Source of the DNA: Paraphysomonas bandaiensis
Taxonomy: Eukaryota; Chrysophyceae
Direction: 5' to 3'
Assembly: GCA_965644295.1 (NCBI GenBank)
Contig: CBFFRP010000147.1
Span: forward strand, 62,001 to 126,000
DNA: 64,000 bases
Below are positions 46,733 through 58,406 of this stretch, piece after piece. Numbering within the stretch: the stretch's first letter is position 1; every line of letters starts with the position of its first letter. Position numbers and translations under genes: made by a program. The notes beneath the pieces were generated by a model. It was not told the origin of the DNA, did no database searches, and saw nothing but the letters and a program-made list of their open reading frames with translations.

Positions 46733-49700
46733 TTACGCAACGACAAATAGATTTTGATCTTCCATCTCTCTGATGCGAGCATAGTCCGCGTCCACCACTT
46801 CCTGCTCAGCATGTCGCAACACTACTACACCACCAAATGTGAAACCATTAATCGTTGGCACGATATCTTGACCGAGCTTGAGGTATATTTCACATCGGCC
46901 AAAAGAGCGCATTTGTCTCATCTCCTCTACCAAGTCAGGGCTGATCTCGACGAGCTTTCCGCGAACTTTTACAATCAGACAAAGAATTCGACCATATCCC
47001 ACACTTTTTACAGGCTACGCAGACGATATATAGAAGTTAGTTGATAATCAATACTTACAAGTGGAAATACAACTAACCTCTGATGGGTAGGAGGCGTATA
47101 TTTCTGGGTTCAGGTAAGCGGCAGCCATCACCTCCACCTGGTTGTAACCGTATACGTTGTTAGCTACAGGAACCCACGTCCCTTCTCCACCATGACAACG
47201 GGCGCCCACTTCAACCAAACACGGCGAGTCCTTGACCCATTTAACTTCGCCGTGAGTTGGACCATGCTTCACTCCAAGTGCCGTTACCACTTTCTTTTGG
47301 TACTCGATTATCTCCGCCATCTTTTCATCTGTCGCCAGAAGTGGCCGCATGCCAAACATAACGAACTTGGCCCCATTTATAGGGCCTTTGTCGTATTCCC
47401 ATATGCCCACTACTTTGTGCTCGCCATTCAGGGATACCATATCAATAACGTACTCAGTACCCTCAAGGTATTCTTGAATCAATACTGCTTCGTTGACGAG
47501 TCCAAGGCCATTTACCTTCCCCATAATTCTTGTGAAGGCCTCCTGTACCTCTTCTCGACTCAGACAAAGGGTGACATCTTCAGAGGCCGCACTTTCTGTG
47601 GGTTTAACTATCACCTTGAATGGGTCAGGGTTCCACTCGTCCAGGAACTCTGCTACCTCTTCCCATGTTGTTACAACACGCTGGGTGACGGCTCGTATGC
47701 CCGAATTACGCACAGTCTCTCCCATGATGAATTTGTTTCTCCGTGCCTCGCTTTGAGCTGTGCCGTTCGACAGAAGGCCCATTTGTGAAGAAAGTGAATC
47801 TGCTAACTCCACACCCGTCTCCGCTCCAGCCATCACAGCCATCACTGGGTAGCCACACTTGTTGACCTGTGCTGCCATTGCTGAAATATCTTCTTCGAAT
47901 CCAATGATTGCCTCGAACTCGAGAGTCAGCCCTTGAGGAATCAAGTTGGCAAGGTTGGCAAGTTTATCTAATTCAGCCGAGTAGACAGCGATAATCTTGT
48001 AGCCCATGGCGTAACAATGTGCGGCCAGAGATGCACCCGTGGAGAAAGGATCAACAATGACCACTGCCTGTATCGGTTTCGGTTGTTCTGGAGCCTCTAC
48101 ATCGAACATAGTCATCTGGAGCTCCTCGATTCTACGCATTATCACAAACGCATTACGTTAGCAAGAGTGATGAAAAAACAGACATTGTAATGCAACATTA
48201 GATATCTGCCATGAATGGGTATTAGACCTTCTGTAGTCTTGATTCAGTTTTTCTTCGTCTTCGTGCACCAGACGCACTACCCCAGCCCAAGTGAAGCAGC
48301 TGATTGTCTTCTTGAGCTCCTTACCCACCTTACAATGCGACATCAGAATCAAAGCAGCACTAAATAAATAATGATAACTATACTCTTACTTTAACGAACA
48401 TTTGGTGGCCACGGTAGGATTCCATGGCCTTTATTTCTTCCAATGCAGAGGGGTCAATGCCCTTCAGCATGCCTTCTGTGTAGCTCACAATGTATTTTAT
48501 AGCCCCGTACTTCATACGCTCAGAACACTGAAGTACACTCACACAGTGATATTGACAATATCGAACCACGTACCTCACTGGGCATCGCGTCAAAAGCTTC
48601 CTTGTCAAGGTAGGCGTTGACAGTGGCATTGACCTGGTTATGACCCATTGCTTCGTTGGCCACATCCACCCATATTCCCTCCCCTCCATGGCACCGTGCA
48701 CCCACCTCCACAAGACAAGGCGCATCTTTGTACCACTTAACCTCACCGTGAGTGGGACCGTGTTGCACCCCTAGCGCTGTCACCACTTTCTTTTGATACT
48801 CGAACATCTCCGACACCCTGTCGTCGGTGGAGAGCAGTAACTTTTGGCCGTGACACACGAACCCTGCACCATTAGCAGGCTTCCGGTCGTACTCCCATAC
48901 ACCCACGAGTTTATGTTCTCCATTTAGAGATACCATATCCATTACATACTCGGTGCCCTCAAGGAACTCTTGCACTAGCACCGCTTTGTTCACAAGCCCA
49001 AGGCCATTGACCTTCCCCATAATATGTCCAAACGCATTCTGCACTTCTTGTATACTCAAACAAAGGGTTACATCGTCGGACCCAGCAGAATCGTTAGGCT
49101 TCACTATGACTTTGAAAGGATCTGGCTTCCACTCGTCGATGAATGACTCAATCTGTCCCCAAGTGGTTGCAATGAGCTGTTTGACTGCGCGCACACCTGC
49201 ATTGCGAACAGTCTCTCCCATAATAAACTTATTCCTTCGTGCCTCACTAAGGCTTGTACCGTTTGTTAGTAGCCCCATTCGTGTAGCCAGTTCGTCAGCA
49301 AGCTCTACTCCAGTCTCAGCTCCAGCCATTACTGCAACAACCGGAACACTCAGACTATTCAGTTCTGAGATAAGCATCTCAATCCCGGTCTCCTCAGAGA
49401 CCTGAGTGTTGAATGTATGAGTACTAAAAAAAGAGAAATCTAGACCCTCTGGCACCAGAGATGCTAGATCTCCTAAATCCGCTGAGAACACACATATGAC
49501 CTTAAATCCCTTCACATGCGCCTGGTACGCAAGCATGAATCCTGTAGAGAAAGTATCTACAACAACAACAGCTTTTTCTGACACAGGTACAACCGTCTCA
49601 GCCTCTGATACAAATTTAGCAGGTGCTACATTGATTGCATGTACAGAATCAGTATCATGATGACCGAAATGTCGTCTGAACATAACATCATTCAGCGTAG

Positions 49701-49965
49701 CGGGTGGAGTGGCCTCTACTTTCATCTTATTAACAAATGTAACGGAGCGAGTCATGCCTGGACCAACCATCTTCTTCCTTGTCTTTGCAGACAACAGCTT
49801 CCTGTCATCAAACGTCATCGCTCGGGACATGTTCGGCCCGTCTAGATCGTCCATGTAATCAGGCCGAAACTGAACTCGTTTAAACTTGTTATCTGATATA
49901 ACTAACTCCTTCCTGAAGGCCTCTTTCTGCTCCTTATCCGTCTGATTGGAACTCTGATTTCCCAT
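46733..49965 (-). CDS. Tandem double ATP-grasp ligase-like protein, probably N-myristoylated
   Basis: Five exons, 49965-48574, 48527-48390, 48328-48228, 48131-47078 and 47014-46733, joining without a stop to 988 residues. It contains two homologous modules, about 1-545 and 546-988. Each has a Rossmann-like pre-ATP-grasp region (VVDTFSTGF / VIVDPFSTGA; VMAGAETGVELAD in both). An ATP-grasp core follows: RRNKFIMGETVRN, PDPFKVIVKP, VLVQEFLEGTEYV / VLIQEYLEGTEYV, HGPTHGEVKW and the metal-binding CLVEVGARCHGGEG. A C-terminal ligase subdomain ends at a conserved DYRRI / DYARI point. ATP-grasp enzymes activate a carboxylate as acyl phosphate and join it to an amine or thiol; the substrate here is unknown. 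The start MGNQSSNQ fits an N-myristoylation signal. An internal MRRIEELQ at the module junction could be read as a separate start, but the intron joins the modules cleanly. Confidence 0.85.
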
Positions 49966-50523
49966 TATTAATTATCTCTTCTGTGGGTTGTATATATGGC
50001 TATATTATTATGATAGGGAGATATGTATGTATATCCATCCCCAGCATATGTGGGTTGTTTACTATACGTGGATTGCCATATGTTAGTGTTTCAACAGCAA
50101 CCAGTATGTATGTATATGTTCTGCAGGACAAAAGATTCACTTCATACTGAATATGACGCACTTCACTGTCTTTACTATACTGAGAATACAGTACAATACA
50201 GTCCGAGTATTCTGATGGGAAATATCACTCCAATGACGAGAGGTCTTATACGTCTACTGTATTCCCTTGTATACACTCGGTGCTTTAAACATTTGAATCA
50301 CTCACATACGCATACATGCATAGGTACACTGCTGTACATATACAGACGTCCACTACACTGTACATACATACATATACACTGCACTGGCATATCCAGTACA
50401 CGCACAGGCATATAGCAGCATGATCCACTCATACACATCATAATGAGGAAATTACCTCGAGATTACTGGGCTTCTTGGCCCAATGCACATATTTGCTAGT
50501 GCTCTTTATATCTTTCCACTGAA
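49966..50523. other. Divergent spacer between ATP-grasp and EED genes
   Basis: TATG/CATA runs at about 50023-50036, 50107-50118 and 50362-50378. The 130-residue frame at 50023-50415 is low-complexity and unsupported. Confidence 0.5.
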
Positions 50524-52136
50524 ATGAAGCTCGATTTCTCTCTGGATGTGGTTATTCAGGAGGAGAGGCATAAGCCTGTGTACTGTATTAAATTCTGCTC
50601 CATATTACATGAATTTAGCCATTTTTTTGCAACTGTGTGTCAAAATAGAGCTTCTGTATATCGAATTGATGATACTGTACATGCTGTTCAGCATTACGAG
50701 GATGGTGACTATAGTGAAAGCCTGTACACGTGTACTTGGGCTGACTGTGGTGATGGAGCTCCACTCCTGGTCGTAGCTGGACTAAAGGGAGTGTTGAAGG
50801 TCATAAATACAGTTACTTTTGAGATGCAAGCAATATTACGAGGACACGGTAGTGATATTGATGATGTTACTGTTCACCCTGTGGATACCAACTTGATTTT
50901 ATCTGCATCCAAGGACGAGAGCATTCGACTGTGGAATATTAAGACATCTGTCTGCATTGCAATATTTGCTGGTGAGAAAGGGCACCGAGATGATGTGTTG
51001 AGTATAGATATTCACCCACTGGGCAACTGCTTTGTGTCAGCCGGAATGGACACTACTGTGAAGGTGTGGAACCTCGTTTCGCCTTCAGTGCGAGAGGCGG
51101 TGGGCAAGTCATATTCAGACCCCAATAGAGGTGGTATTGCCCCCTTCAGTTCAGTGTATGAGCAGTTTCCTTTATTTACATCATCTCAGCTACACAAGGA
51201 CTACGTGGACTCTGTAAGTTGGATTGGAAATCTCATTCTCTCTAAGAGCACCAGTAACAGGGCGGCCCTGTGGTGCCCTGACCCAGACAGATATGAAGTA
51301 CGTTGAGTTGCATATTCTCTAACCAATTATTGTAAATTATCTCTGAGTTGTGTATCTAGTTCATAACCTAGTAATGGTACACAATAATTTTATCTGGCAG
51401 GGTGCTCCTTGCGTGCTGAGGGAGTTCCAGCTTGTCGACAGCGAGATATGGTACATGCGCTTCGGGGTGTCAGTACCGCTGGATCTATTTGCGTCCGGCA
51501 CTACTAAGGGAAAAGTAAGATATGGTGCAATTCTATAACTCCCAGTAAGTGAGATCTCTTGCGTTGGACAGGTATGTGTATACCACCTATCCCCAGAAGA
51601 AGATGACGATGACGAATCTCCACCCCCCAGTGACAGTGTTACTGCTGACACTGAGTCCATAGACACGCAGGTAATCCTATATGCTCTTACATGGGCTCGT
51701 TGTTACGGTCCCTTCGATACCTAGGTATTGTCGGATGTGCCCCCAGAAGATGCAAACCGCATTCCTACTCCCAGGGTCCCGAACTTCAAAGAGGAGAAGT
51801 ACGAATGCGGAGAGGGAGCTCGGCCTGTAATAACGCTATACTCTGATGATCCTAAGTACGTCTCTATTAGCGCTTTCAATGATGTTACTAACAGGCCATC
51901 GGGAATATTTTTGTTATAGGGACAGAAGTGAGGTCCGACATGTTACTTTTAGCCCTGATGGAGCTTACTTGGTTTACTCCTGCGGTGACGGGAAGTTATT
52001 CGTGTGGAGCATTAAGCGGAGTGTCGCACATAGCACTGATGTCAACAGTAGCACATTCTCCAAATTACCAGCAGTAGTTGGTACAATAGCAGAGTCGTCG
52101 GATATATCTGATTCGTCGTCGTTAGAAATTATCTAG
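50524..52136 (+). CDS. EED: Polycomb group WD40 protein EED/ESC
   Basis: Subunit of Polycomb repressive complex 2, where EED binds trimethyl-lysine and stimulates EZH-type H3K27 methyltransferase in the nucleus. Five exons, 50524-51297, 51401-51514, 51572-51670, 51725-51855 and 51920-52136, 444 residues. It follows EED closely: HKPVYCIKF, LYTCTWADC, LVVAGLKGVLKVIN, RGHGSDIDDVTVHP, LILSASKDESIRLWNI, GHRDDVLSIDIHPLG, KDYVDSVSWIGNLILSKS, SEIWYMRFG and a final repeat DGAYLVYSCGDGKLFVW. Aromatic-cage residues appear kept: Tyr in HKPVYC (Phe in animal EED), Tyr in LYTCTW, and Trp-Tyr in EIWYMRF. Exons 3-4 encode an acidic, proline-rich insert of about 75 residues (EEDDDDESPPPS) before the last blade. 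A serine-rich tail ends the protein. Its presence implies a functioning H3K27 system. Confidence 0.92.
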
Positions 52137-52259
52137 TTTGGGATCCTCTTCCCTTTTTATGTGAACTGAATTTTAATTTTTAATTTATACTAATTTCTAA
52201 TTTAGTCATTGCTTTCATCAATCCTTATAGACAGTTATTTTTGTTAGTAGTGAACGTCT

Positions 52260-52348
52260 GATTATTTAGCAATAGGCGTTGAGACCTTGCAGCAATTAGT
52301 GGCTAGAAGAATGCTAGTCATACTAGTTAGACCACTACCCGTAACTAA
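52260..52348 (-). repeat. Dispersed short repeat A, copy 3
   Basis: In reverse orientation: CTAACTAGTATGACTAGCAT, then CTAGCCACTAATTG and CAACGCCTATTGCTAAATAA. It matches the other two copies. Confidence 0.6.
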
Positions 52349-52352
52349 TCAA

Positions 52353-52407
52353 TACAAACTCTTTTATCCTACTATTTAACGCTACGAAAGCTGCTTGTGC
52401 GTCGCCG
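52353..52407 (+). repeat. Dispersed short repeat B, copy 2
   Basis: Matches 46325-46380 with about eight differences; adjoins the 3' side of the LINE relic. Confidence 0.6.
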
Positions 52408-52489
52408 CAAGCACCAAGGTGCAACCACTTCCGTTCTTTTTGTGTGATGTGAAATTCGCCTTTTTCGTGTGTCCGTGGACTCACCGGCG

Positions 52490-54268
52490 CTATTGATCTG
52501 GGGGTCTCCCTTTGGGATGGGTCTCCATTGGTGTTGGAGGGGGCTCAGCGTTCTGGATTAGGGTCCTGAGTGCACCTAGTTCCAGATGTGTGGGTTGAGA
52601 GTGGTGGGGATTGTTGGGAGGAGGAGTTGGGTTTGTAGTCTGTGTTACTGTGCTCCTGTGGGGCCGCGGGTGTAGATAGAGTTGTCGAAGCCGTCGGCGT
52701 TGTGGAGGTCTGGGCAGTCCAGTGCTCTGTCGGGTAGGACCTGTGAGGTGTGCACGTGTGTCTGGAGTCGGGGACGCGGGGGGTCTTCGTTGGACCCCTA
52801 GTAGTCGAAGGACTCTCGGACGTTGTCTTGACTGACTGCGTTTCGGACGGGGTCTCGGGAGTAGCCTGGGCGGCCTTTTGGACATGGTGATATAGCGACA
52901 ACCGCGATCCTGTAGCATAAGCTTCGCTGCAGTGTAAAGCGGTTGCAGGAGATTAATAACCGCTGTTTCTAGGTTCCGTAGACTGTGTGCCGTCAGGTGG
53001 TTGTGTATGGCATCTTCGAAGACCGTTTCCAGTTGGGCTGCTGTGATGGTTCCAGTCCAGTATCTCTCGACCTGTGGGATGGAGGGATTCCAGGCTCTGC
53101 TGGAGAGTCTCCGTAGTGCAGATGTGATCCAGTTGGGTAAGGTCTGAGTTCTCTGTATTTCGTGGAGCACATTTTTATGCGATTGAAATGCAGTTTCCCT
53201 TATTTGGGTGATGGATTCATGTGTGCAGTCGAGGCACATATGTTTTAGGGAATCTAGTCGAAACCCGCAGTCAGAGCATGCGGCTTTGGTCAGGTCAAGC
53301 CCCTGTTTGGTTTTGGCCCGGTTCCTCCCTATGCAGAAAGATTTGTCCCATGTCAGTGCCGTGTTGAGTATTCTTTGGCGTAGATTTGAGCTGAGTTTGT
53401 CTTTGGATGCACTGCCATCCGCTTGAGCTAGTTTGCGCGGGAGGTGTACTCCGCTATTGGTCCAGTAGCCAGGCGCTCGATCAGGATTGTGTCCGTAGCG
53501 TTGATCTCTGGTTGAAGTGTAGTTCTCAAGTGTCCTTAGGTCGCAGAGATCCTGGAAATTAGTAAGGAGTGGGCTAGAGTAGTATGGCCGTCTTGTACTG
53601 TGCATACGCCAGTGCCATAATCCAGCAGTTAGTAAGCGTTCGATGGCACTGTCAATCGCAATTGTGCAGACAGTGTAGTTATTTTTTCCAAGGATGCGAT
53701 CGACTTCATGCCAGTCTTCACCCGCAACTGCGTCCGCAATATAGATGCCCTTGTCCTCAAACGTCCACTCCGTTTCATCTGTGGTACGTCGTTCGGGATG
53801 AGACCTCACCCAGGTCACCTGTCGTTTGCAATCTCTGCTGGCTGCGATGCTTTCGAGTAGTACCCCTTTTGCACGGTGACCGAGAGCTCTGCGTCTTGTG
53901 GAGAGTGCTTCCTCAGTGCGGGTGCACACTGCCTGACAGTCTGTGTGGCTTCGTATGTGTTCGGGAATACGTGTTGAGAGTATAAGCCCCATGGCTGTGC
54001 CTATGAGTTCATATGCGTATGAGTCCAAACCGGGCACGTCACGAAAGGGTGTATCTAGTCGTAGTATTGTGGTTGTACCATCTTCCCAGGCATTTTCTGG
54101 GGGTAAGTAGACGACCGCTGCACCTCCTCGGTGTGTCCATCGGGTTCGCGGATTGACATGAGTGAGGCGACGAGTGGAGAGCGCACTGGCTGTGTATGAT
54201 CCATCTGTGAAGATAGCCTTAGTTATTTTTGTTATTTTATATGTAAAATGAGATGCGCTTGAATGCCG
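52490..54268 (-). pseudogene. RNase H-containing C-terminal remnant of a LINE-type retrotransposon
   Basis: An open frame of about 590 codons running from 54268 to the stop at 52490, with no proper start. It begins with an RNase H domain: first acidic residue in AIFTDGSYTASAL, GGAAVVYLPPENAW, ELIGTAMGLIL with its Glu, TDCQAV with its Asp, and QVTWVRSHPERR...GIYIADAVAG with the last Asp. A linker rich in tryptophan and arginine follows, then a cysteine-histidine cluster (CSDCGF...HMCLDCTHE) and an arginine/proline-rich tail. This order (RNase H, then Cys-rich region) is typical of the end of non-LTR retrotransposon pol proteins. The reverse transcriptase and endonuclease are absent upstream, so it is a 5'-truncated copy, as LINE insertions often are. 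Confidence 0.72.
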
Positions 54269-54902
54269 TCATTGTAAAGTATTGATAGATTGATAGTCTT
54301 CATTCCGCGGACGTGGCATTGTGCTGATGGGGATTATGCAATTAAACTAAGCATTGCATCAGTGTTACGACTTACGACATACGAGAACACTCGCGTATTC
54401 CTTGCGCAATGCAAAACGTATAGCAGTAGCGTCTAACGGTATAGCCCCTCTGGGGTAGAAACCAAAAATTATATATCTACGGAAGGATAACAACCCACTT
54501 AATATTAAGAATTGCATGTATGAATGCATATATATTATATATATTATTGATGTATTTTCGTTGAGGTCTATATTAGTATTACAAAGTACAAACACTTTGG
54601 TAATTAAAAATTAATGTAATACGGCTATATATTGACCAGTACTTCTCTTTGCTTTGAACCGCTCTTTCAGAGTTGAATCATTCGCAATTCACAGTACTAT
54701 TGCGACACGTACATTGTATGAAATGTGCTGTAGAAGGATAAAGTGATAACAAGAGAAACGAAAAACTGTCATCATAAAAAATTAATAATATAGATCACGG
54801 GAAGCCTGCAATAGTTAGCAAGTAAAAGACGATGAATGCATAGTCCTACTTCTCTACTATAATAGATACTCTACGCGACGAAATCATTGAACGTCTTGCT
54901 GT
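54269..54902. other. Gene-free spacer
   Basis: AT-rich. The 76-residue minus-strand frame at 54365-54595 has no recognisable feature. No reverse transcriptase remains could be seen here. Confidence 0.55.
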
Positions 54903-56052
54903 CTACCACCCCGGACATGCAACCGCAGTGCTGCATGATGATGGAACGCCCCACGTATCATCGGCTGGCATCTCCTCGTTAAAGTCATGAAATCGTTGCC
55001 ACATCCAGTTGGCAACCCATGGGACACCCTTGTAAATATACAGTTACGCACGAGGCAAATTATACATTGATATTGTTTTCCATCTTACAAAGTATATACT
55101 AGAAGCACCACATGTATACCCACGCATACAGCATACACACATTGTAGTCCTAGTGGTACTATGTGTAAGTAACTGACCTTCATATAAAAGGCGTACGGCG
55201 TACTCAGCGAATTAGTCTCAAACCCATAACTAAAAATTCCAGCATCTCTGACAGCAGTACATAAATAAGACATGTCATAAGGGCTACTTGGCCTCGGCCA
55301 GACATTCCTTACTTGTCATATACTGAATACCAATCCACAAGTGTGTCTCCTACGGGAGAAGTGGAAGCGACAGGCATCAGCTTTGGGAAGTCAGGTGGTG
55401 GGGCATGAAAGGGTCGGCCGATGATACAGCACTCAGGAGCTCCTGGGGGGCGATCGTCATGGAGAACCACATATGATGTATTCGTGCTCCCTACCTGCCA
55501 TATATCACATTTTAATCACTTATGGTAATGCAAAACAACTTACGTTAACAAAGTCGCACGAATAATGGTTACCATGTCCCATGGAAGATAATGGATTTCC
55601 GAATACAGGAATACAGTACTCATCGTACTGCTCTTTCATGTTTCGTTCACCTGTATCTGAAGAAAAGATATCACGAGCAGACGACAATGCGGATAAGTAC
55701 TTCATCGCTTACCAGGATTGTTATAGTAGAAGGTCTTCCCTGTAGTTACATTGTAAGGAGTGAGAGGCAGAGGGTCATATGGGGGTTCATCTGAATCATC
55801 AGGTACAAAATAGAACTCCCAGTTAACGATGAACATATCAGGCCATCTGTGAGTGTTGTTGGATGAAGGGGAGGGAGGGGGAGGCTGAGGCATGTTAGGA
55901 CAAGGGCCTGATTCAGGATGCCAGTTATGAGCCCCCACTGTACAGGCGGGGCCTATATAGTCCTCCTCTGTGTGTCTATCAGATGAGGAGCGCATGCCGG
56001 GCCATCCCATACATGATGAGAAGAGAGTATAGAGTATAGCTATACGGAACAT
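54903..56052 (-). CDS. Unrecognised secreted cysteine-containing protein
   Basis: I do not recognise the family with confidence. Five exons, 56052-55713, 55656-55544, 55494-55313, 55283-55178 and 55028-54903, give 288 residues with all phases consistent. It starts with a signal peptide (MFRIAILYTLFSSCMGWPG). A proline/serine-rich region (PQPPPPSPSSNN) follows, and then a compact region with at least eight cysteines. Notable segments are YDEYCIPVFGNPLSSMGHGN, GAPECCIIGRPFHAPPPDFP, GDTLVDWYSVYDNPYDMSYL and PWVANWMWQRFHDFNEEMP. The last exon ends CSTAVACPGW. Repeated aromatic residues and the C..F..P.......WY layout loosely recall ependymin/LVN1.2-like secreted proteins, but this is weak. Likely extracellular or vacuolar. 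A CATA array lies 70 bp upstream. Confidence 0.75.
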
Positions 56053-56120
56053 TGAGGTGTGTTGGTGACTGGGATGAGTGAGAGATTACGACAGCAGTGC
56101 ACTGGGCGACTGCGGCTCGA

Positions 56121-56198
56121 CATACATACATACATACATACATACATACATACATACATACATACATACATACATACATACATACATACATACATACA
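56121..56198. repeat. (CATA)n microsatellite
   Basis: About 19 CATA units in the 5' flank of the secreted-protein gene. Confidence 0.96.
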
Positions 56199-57599
56199 CA
56201 TATATGTATATGACACGCAATCTCCACTTAGCTCCACCTCCTACACACACTCCCATACAAAAAAAACAGACCCCGTTTTTCTCGACTTGTTATATATGCC
56301 TATTTTTATAATTAACCTGAAAAAATAGTTTGATTTTTAGGTCTCAAATTCGACAAATCATTAAATTCTATGACTTTTTATACAGGGATAAATCAACATG
56401 CATATTGTGCGTATGCATGGTATGGTTGATATCAACTCACAGTGTACTGCAGGAAGAGGCAGTGTATCAGTGACTCTCAGAGCGATTGCGTACCATGAGG
56501 TGGTAGAGAACTCAATACACAGAGCTCATGCTCATTCAAATCACCCGATAAAGTGAAGGAAGGTTCATTAAAGGAGATCAAGCTGTCTTCCAACGGTTTC
56601 AATGCCAACACGTCACACAACAAACACACTAATTCGAGAAGATTCATGTTGAAACAACAGATTCATTGTACAGGCTTGAATGAAGAGGGTCAATGAAGAG
56701 GGTCAATGAAGAGGTGAATCGATTCTGTTATAAGCATGTTGAGTTTCTTAGAAGATGAGCATAATGGATTCAGTCGTTTCAATGATAAATCATTATGTAA
56801 AGATGAAAGGGAAGCTGATGTTACAAAACAATTGTATCAAGAAGCTTGTCGCGGGTTTATAATTTCGAAAAGAAATATCGATTTGCAAAATGAAATTAAT
56901 CACAAAAAGATATTGTTTACTTTGAAAGAGTGTGCTTAATATTTGCTTATTGGTTGTTGTTCTTTTTCGCTGTTGTTTGCATCAAATCTAAGAGAGATAG
57001 ATTGGAAAAATATTAGTCTTAATGACTATTGTGCGATATGCGTCATACCTGATTTTCAAGTATAAAAAGAGAGATTGCGAATAGAATCATGAAATGATGT
57101 AAACATGAAACTCTTGATTGTGGAGTGAAACCTGTTACATTTCTATTGAAACAGTCTTATTTGTGATGGACAACATCCATCAAACTAACTAACTGCTGTT
57201 GTTGGGTCACTTTCACATAATTATTACTCTTTGAAGAAAATAAAACCAAATCACCTTGTGGTATCTGATATGACAGAAATTATTCCTGTGTTAGATACAC
57301 AAGATTCAAAAGAAAGTTCCTATCAAGCCTTAAACGGTCCAGGCAATTTAGAGTAATTACATTTGTGATTGAAATTTTTTCACTTGCAGCAATAGATTTT
57401 TGTGTCCTGAGCACTTTAGTTTTGTTGTCACTTTTTTAATTTTCATATTAGTATTTTCTGTGTTTTGGTATATTTTACACAAGATTTCTATGAGATTGGT
57501 CATTGAGATACAGGAGTACCGAAGTGAACACTCTAAAAATTTTGTTGATAGCACCTTGTTTGTGTTTTCGTAATCTGGTTTGATTGAAATATATTTTAT
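56199..57599. other. AT-rich stretch, probably decayed transposon
   Basis: No intact gene. Three tandem copies of a GGTCAATGAAGA unit occur near 56686-56714. Short frames (for example 56736-56939) are unsupported. The stretch lies directly 5' of the hAT relic and may be its decayed body, but I could not find transposase motifs. Confidence 0.45.
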
Positions 57600-58015
57600 C
57601 GTGGCAGTAATGAAGAAGATGATGACAGTGAGAGTCTAGTTCAGAATGACGACGCAGCGCAACGTTTGATTGATGATAGCAGACAGCGGAAGCGAGCACG
57701 TCTTAACCAGCAAACTCGTTACCGCAGCATGAAGCACTTGCATGCCACAACAAATAAGGTTGAAAGCAAGGTTGTTCAGTAGAGCTAAGATTGTTATGAC
57801 GGATTTGCGCAAGAGTATGACTCCTCGGCATTTGGAATTAGTGATTTTTTTACGCACGAACCGTCGCCTCTGGAATAAAACGGCAGTTGGGGTAGCTGTA
57901 TTGGCAGCTAATGTAGTTTAGTATTAATTAATAGCAATAATTGAAATTGAAACAGCAAGTAATAATTGCCATTATGATTGACTATTAATTCAATTAATTG
58001 ATACGCAGCCCTGAT
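57600..58015 (+). mobile_element. hAT transposase C-terminal relic, copy A
   Basis: Encodes, in broken frames, an acidic segment (EEDDDSESLVQNDDAAQ) and then RAKIVMTDLRKSMTPRHLEL followed by VIFLRTNRRLWN. This is the hAT C-terminal dimerisation region, where R..MTP..LE...FL..N..LW is typical. Stops separate the parts. The same sequence, also broken, is at 22225-22660 in reverse orientation, and the similarity runs on into the AT-rich 3' end. Confidence 0.75.
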
Positions 58016-58406
58016 AATGATATCTGAGTACCAATCGATGGAGTGTGTGTATTTGCCTCTTCCAGAAACATGGAGTGCTGGGTATGCAACTCTAGGAGGT
58101 ACTTTTAATATATTAGGGTCATGTATTTTATGGCCCCTTATTTTTTCTTATATTACTCGTAGCTCTATTGAAGCCTTCTGTCGCTTCTCTACTTCTACTC
58201 CCTGCTATTTTAAGGGAAGACGGAATAGTTTACGTTAAGTCAATATATCTTGATCGCAAAGTAAATGTATGTGATAGGAGCTAAGATACTTCTAATTTTA
58301 ATGGGCATAGAAAAGTTTTGTAGCTTGTTTAACTATTGTGTAGACACCTTTGATTATTCTTAAGTGAACTATGTAGTGGGTACTACAACAATACTATTGT
58401 ACGATA
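58016..58406. other. Spacer between hAT relic and Copia element
   Basis: Contains an unsupported 73-residue frame (58017-58238). The five bases CGATA at 58402-58406 are the left target duplication of the Copia element. Confidence 0.6.

Larger units (their letters stand above)
52137..52489. other. Spacer made mostly of repeats
   Basis: The region between EED and the LINE relic is occupied by repeat A (minus) and repeat B. Nothing else seen. Confidence 0.55.

Noticed and set aside
47048-48145. Second ATP-grasp module as an independent gene starting at an internal Met
   Set aside because: The intron at 48132-48227 joins both modules in frame and the module ends are equivalent; a single fused gene is the simpler model, though not proven.
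56736-56939. 67-residue frame in the AT-rich stretch
   Set aside because: No domain and surrounded by apparently decayed repeats.
58017-58238. 73-residue frame between the hAT relic and the Copia LTR
   Set aside because: Starts inside the transposon end and shows no recognisable domain.
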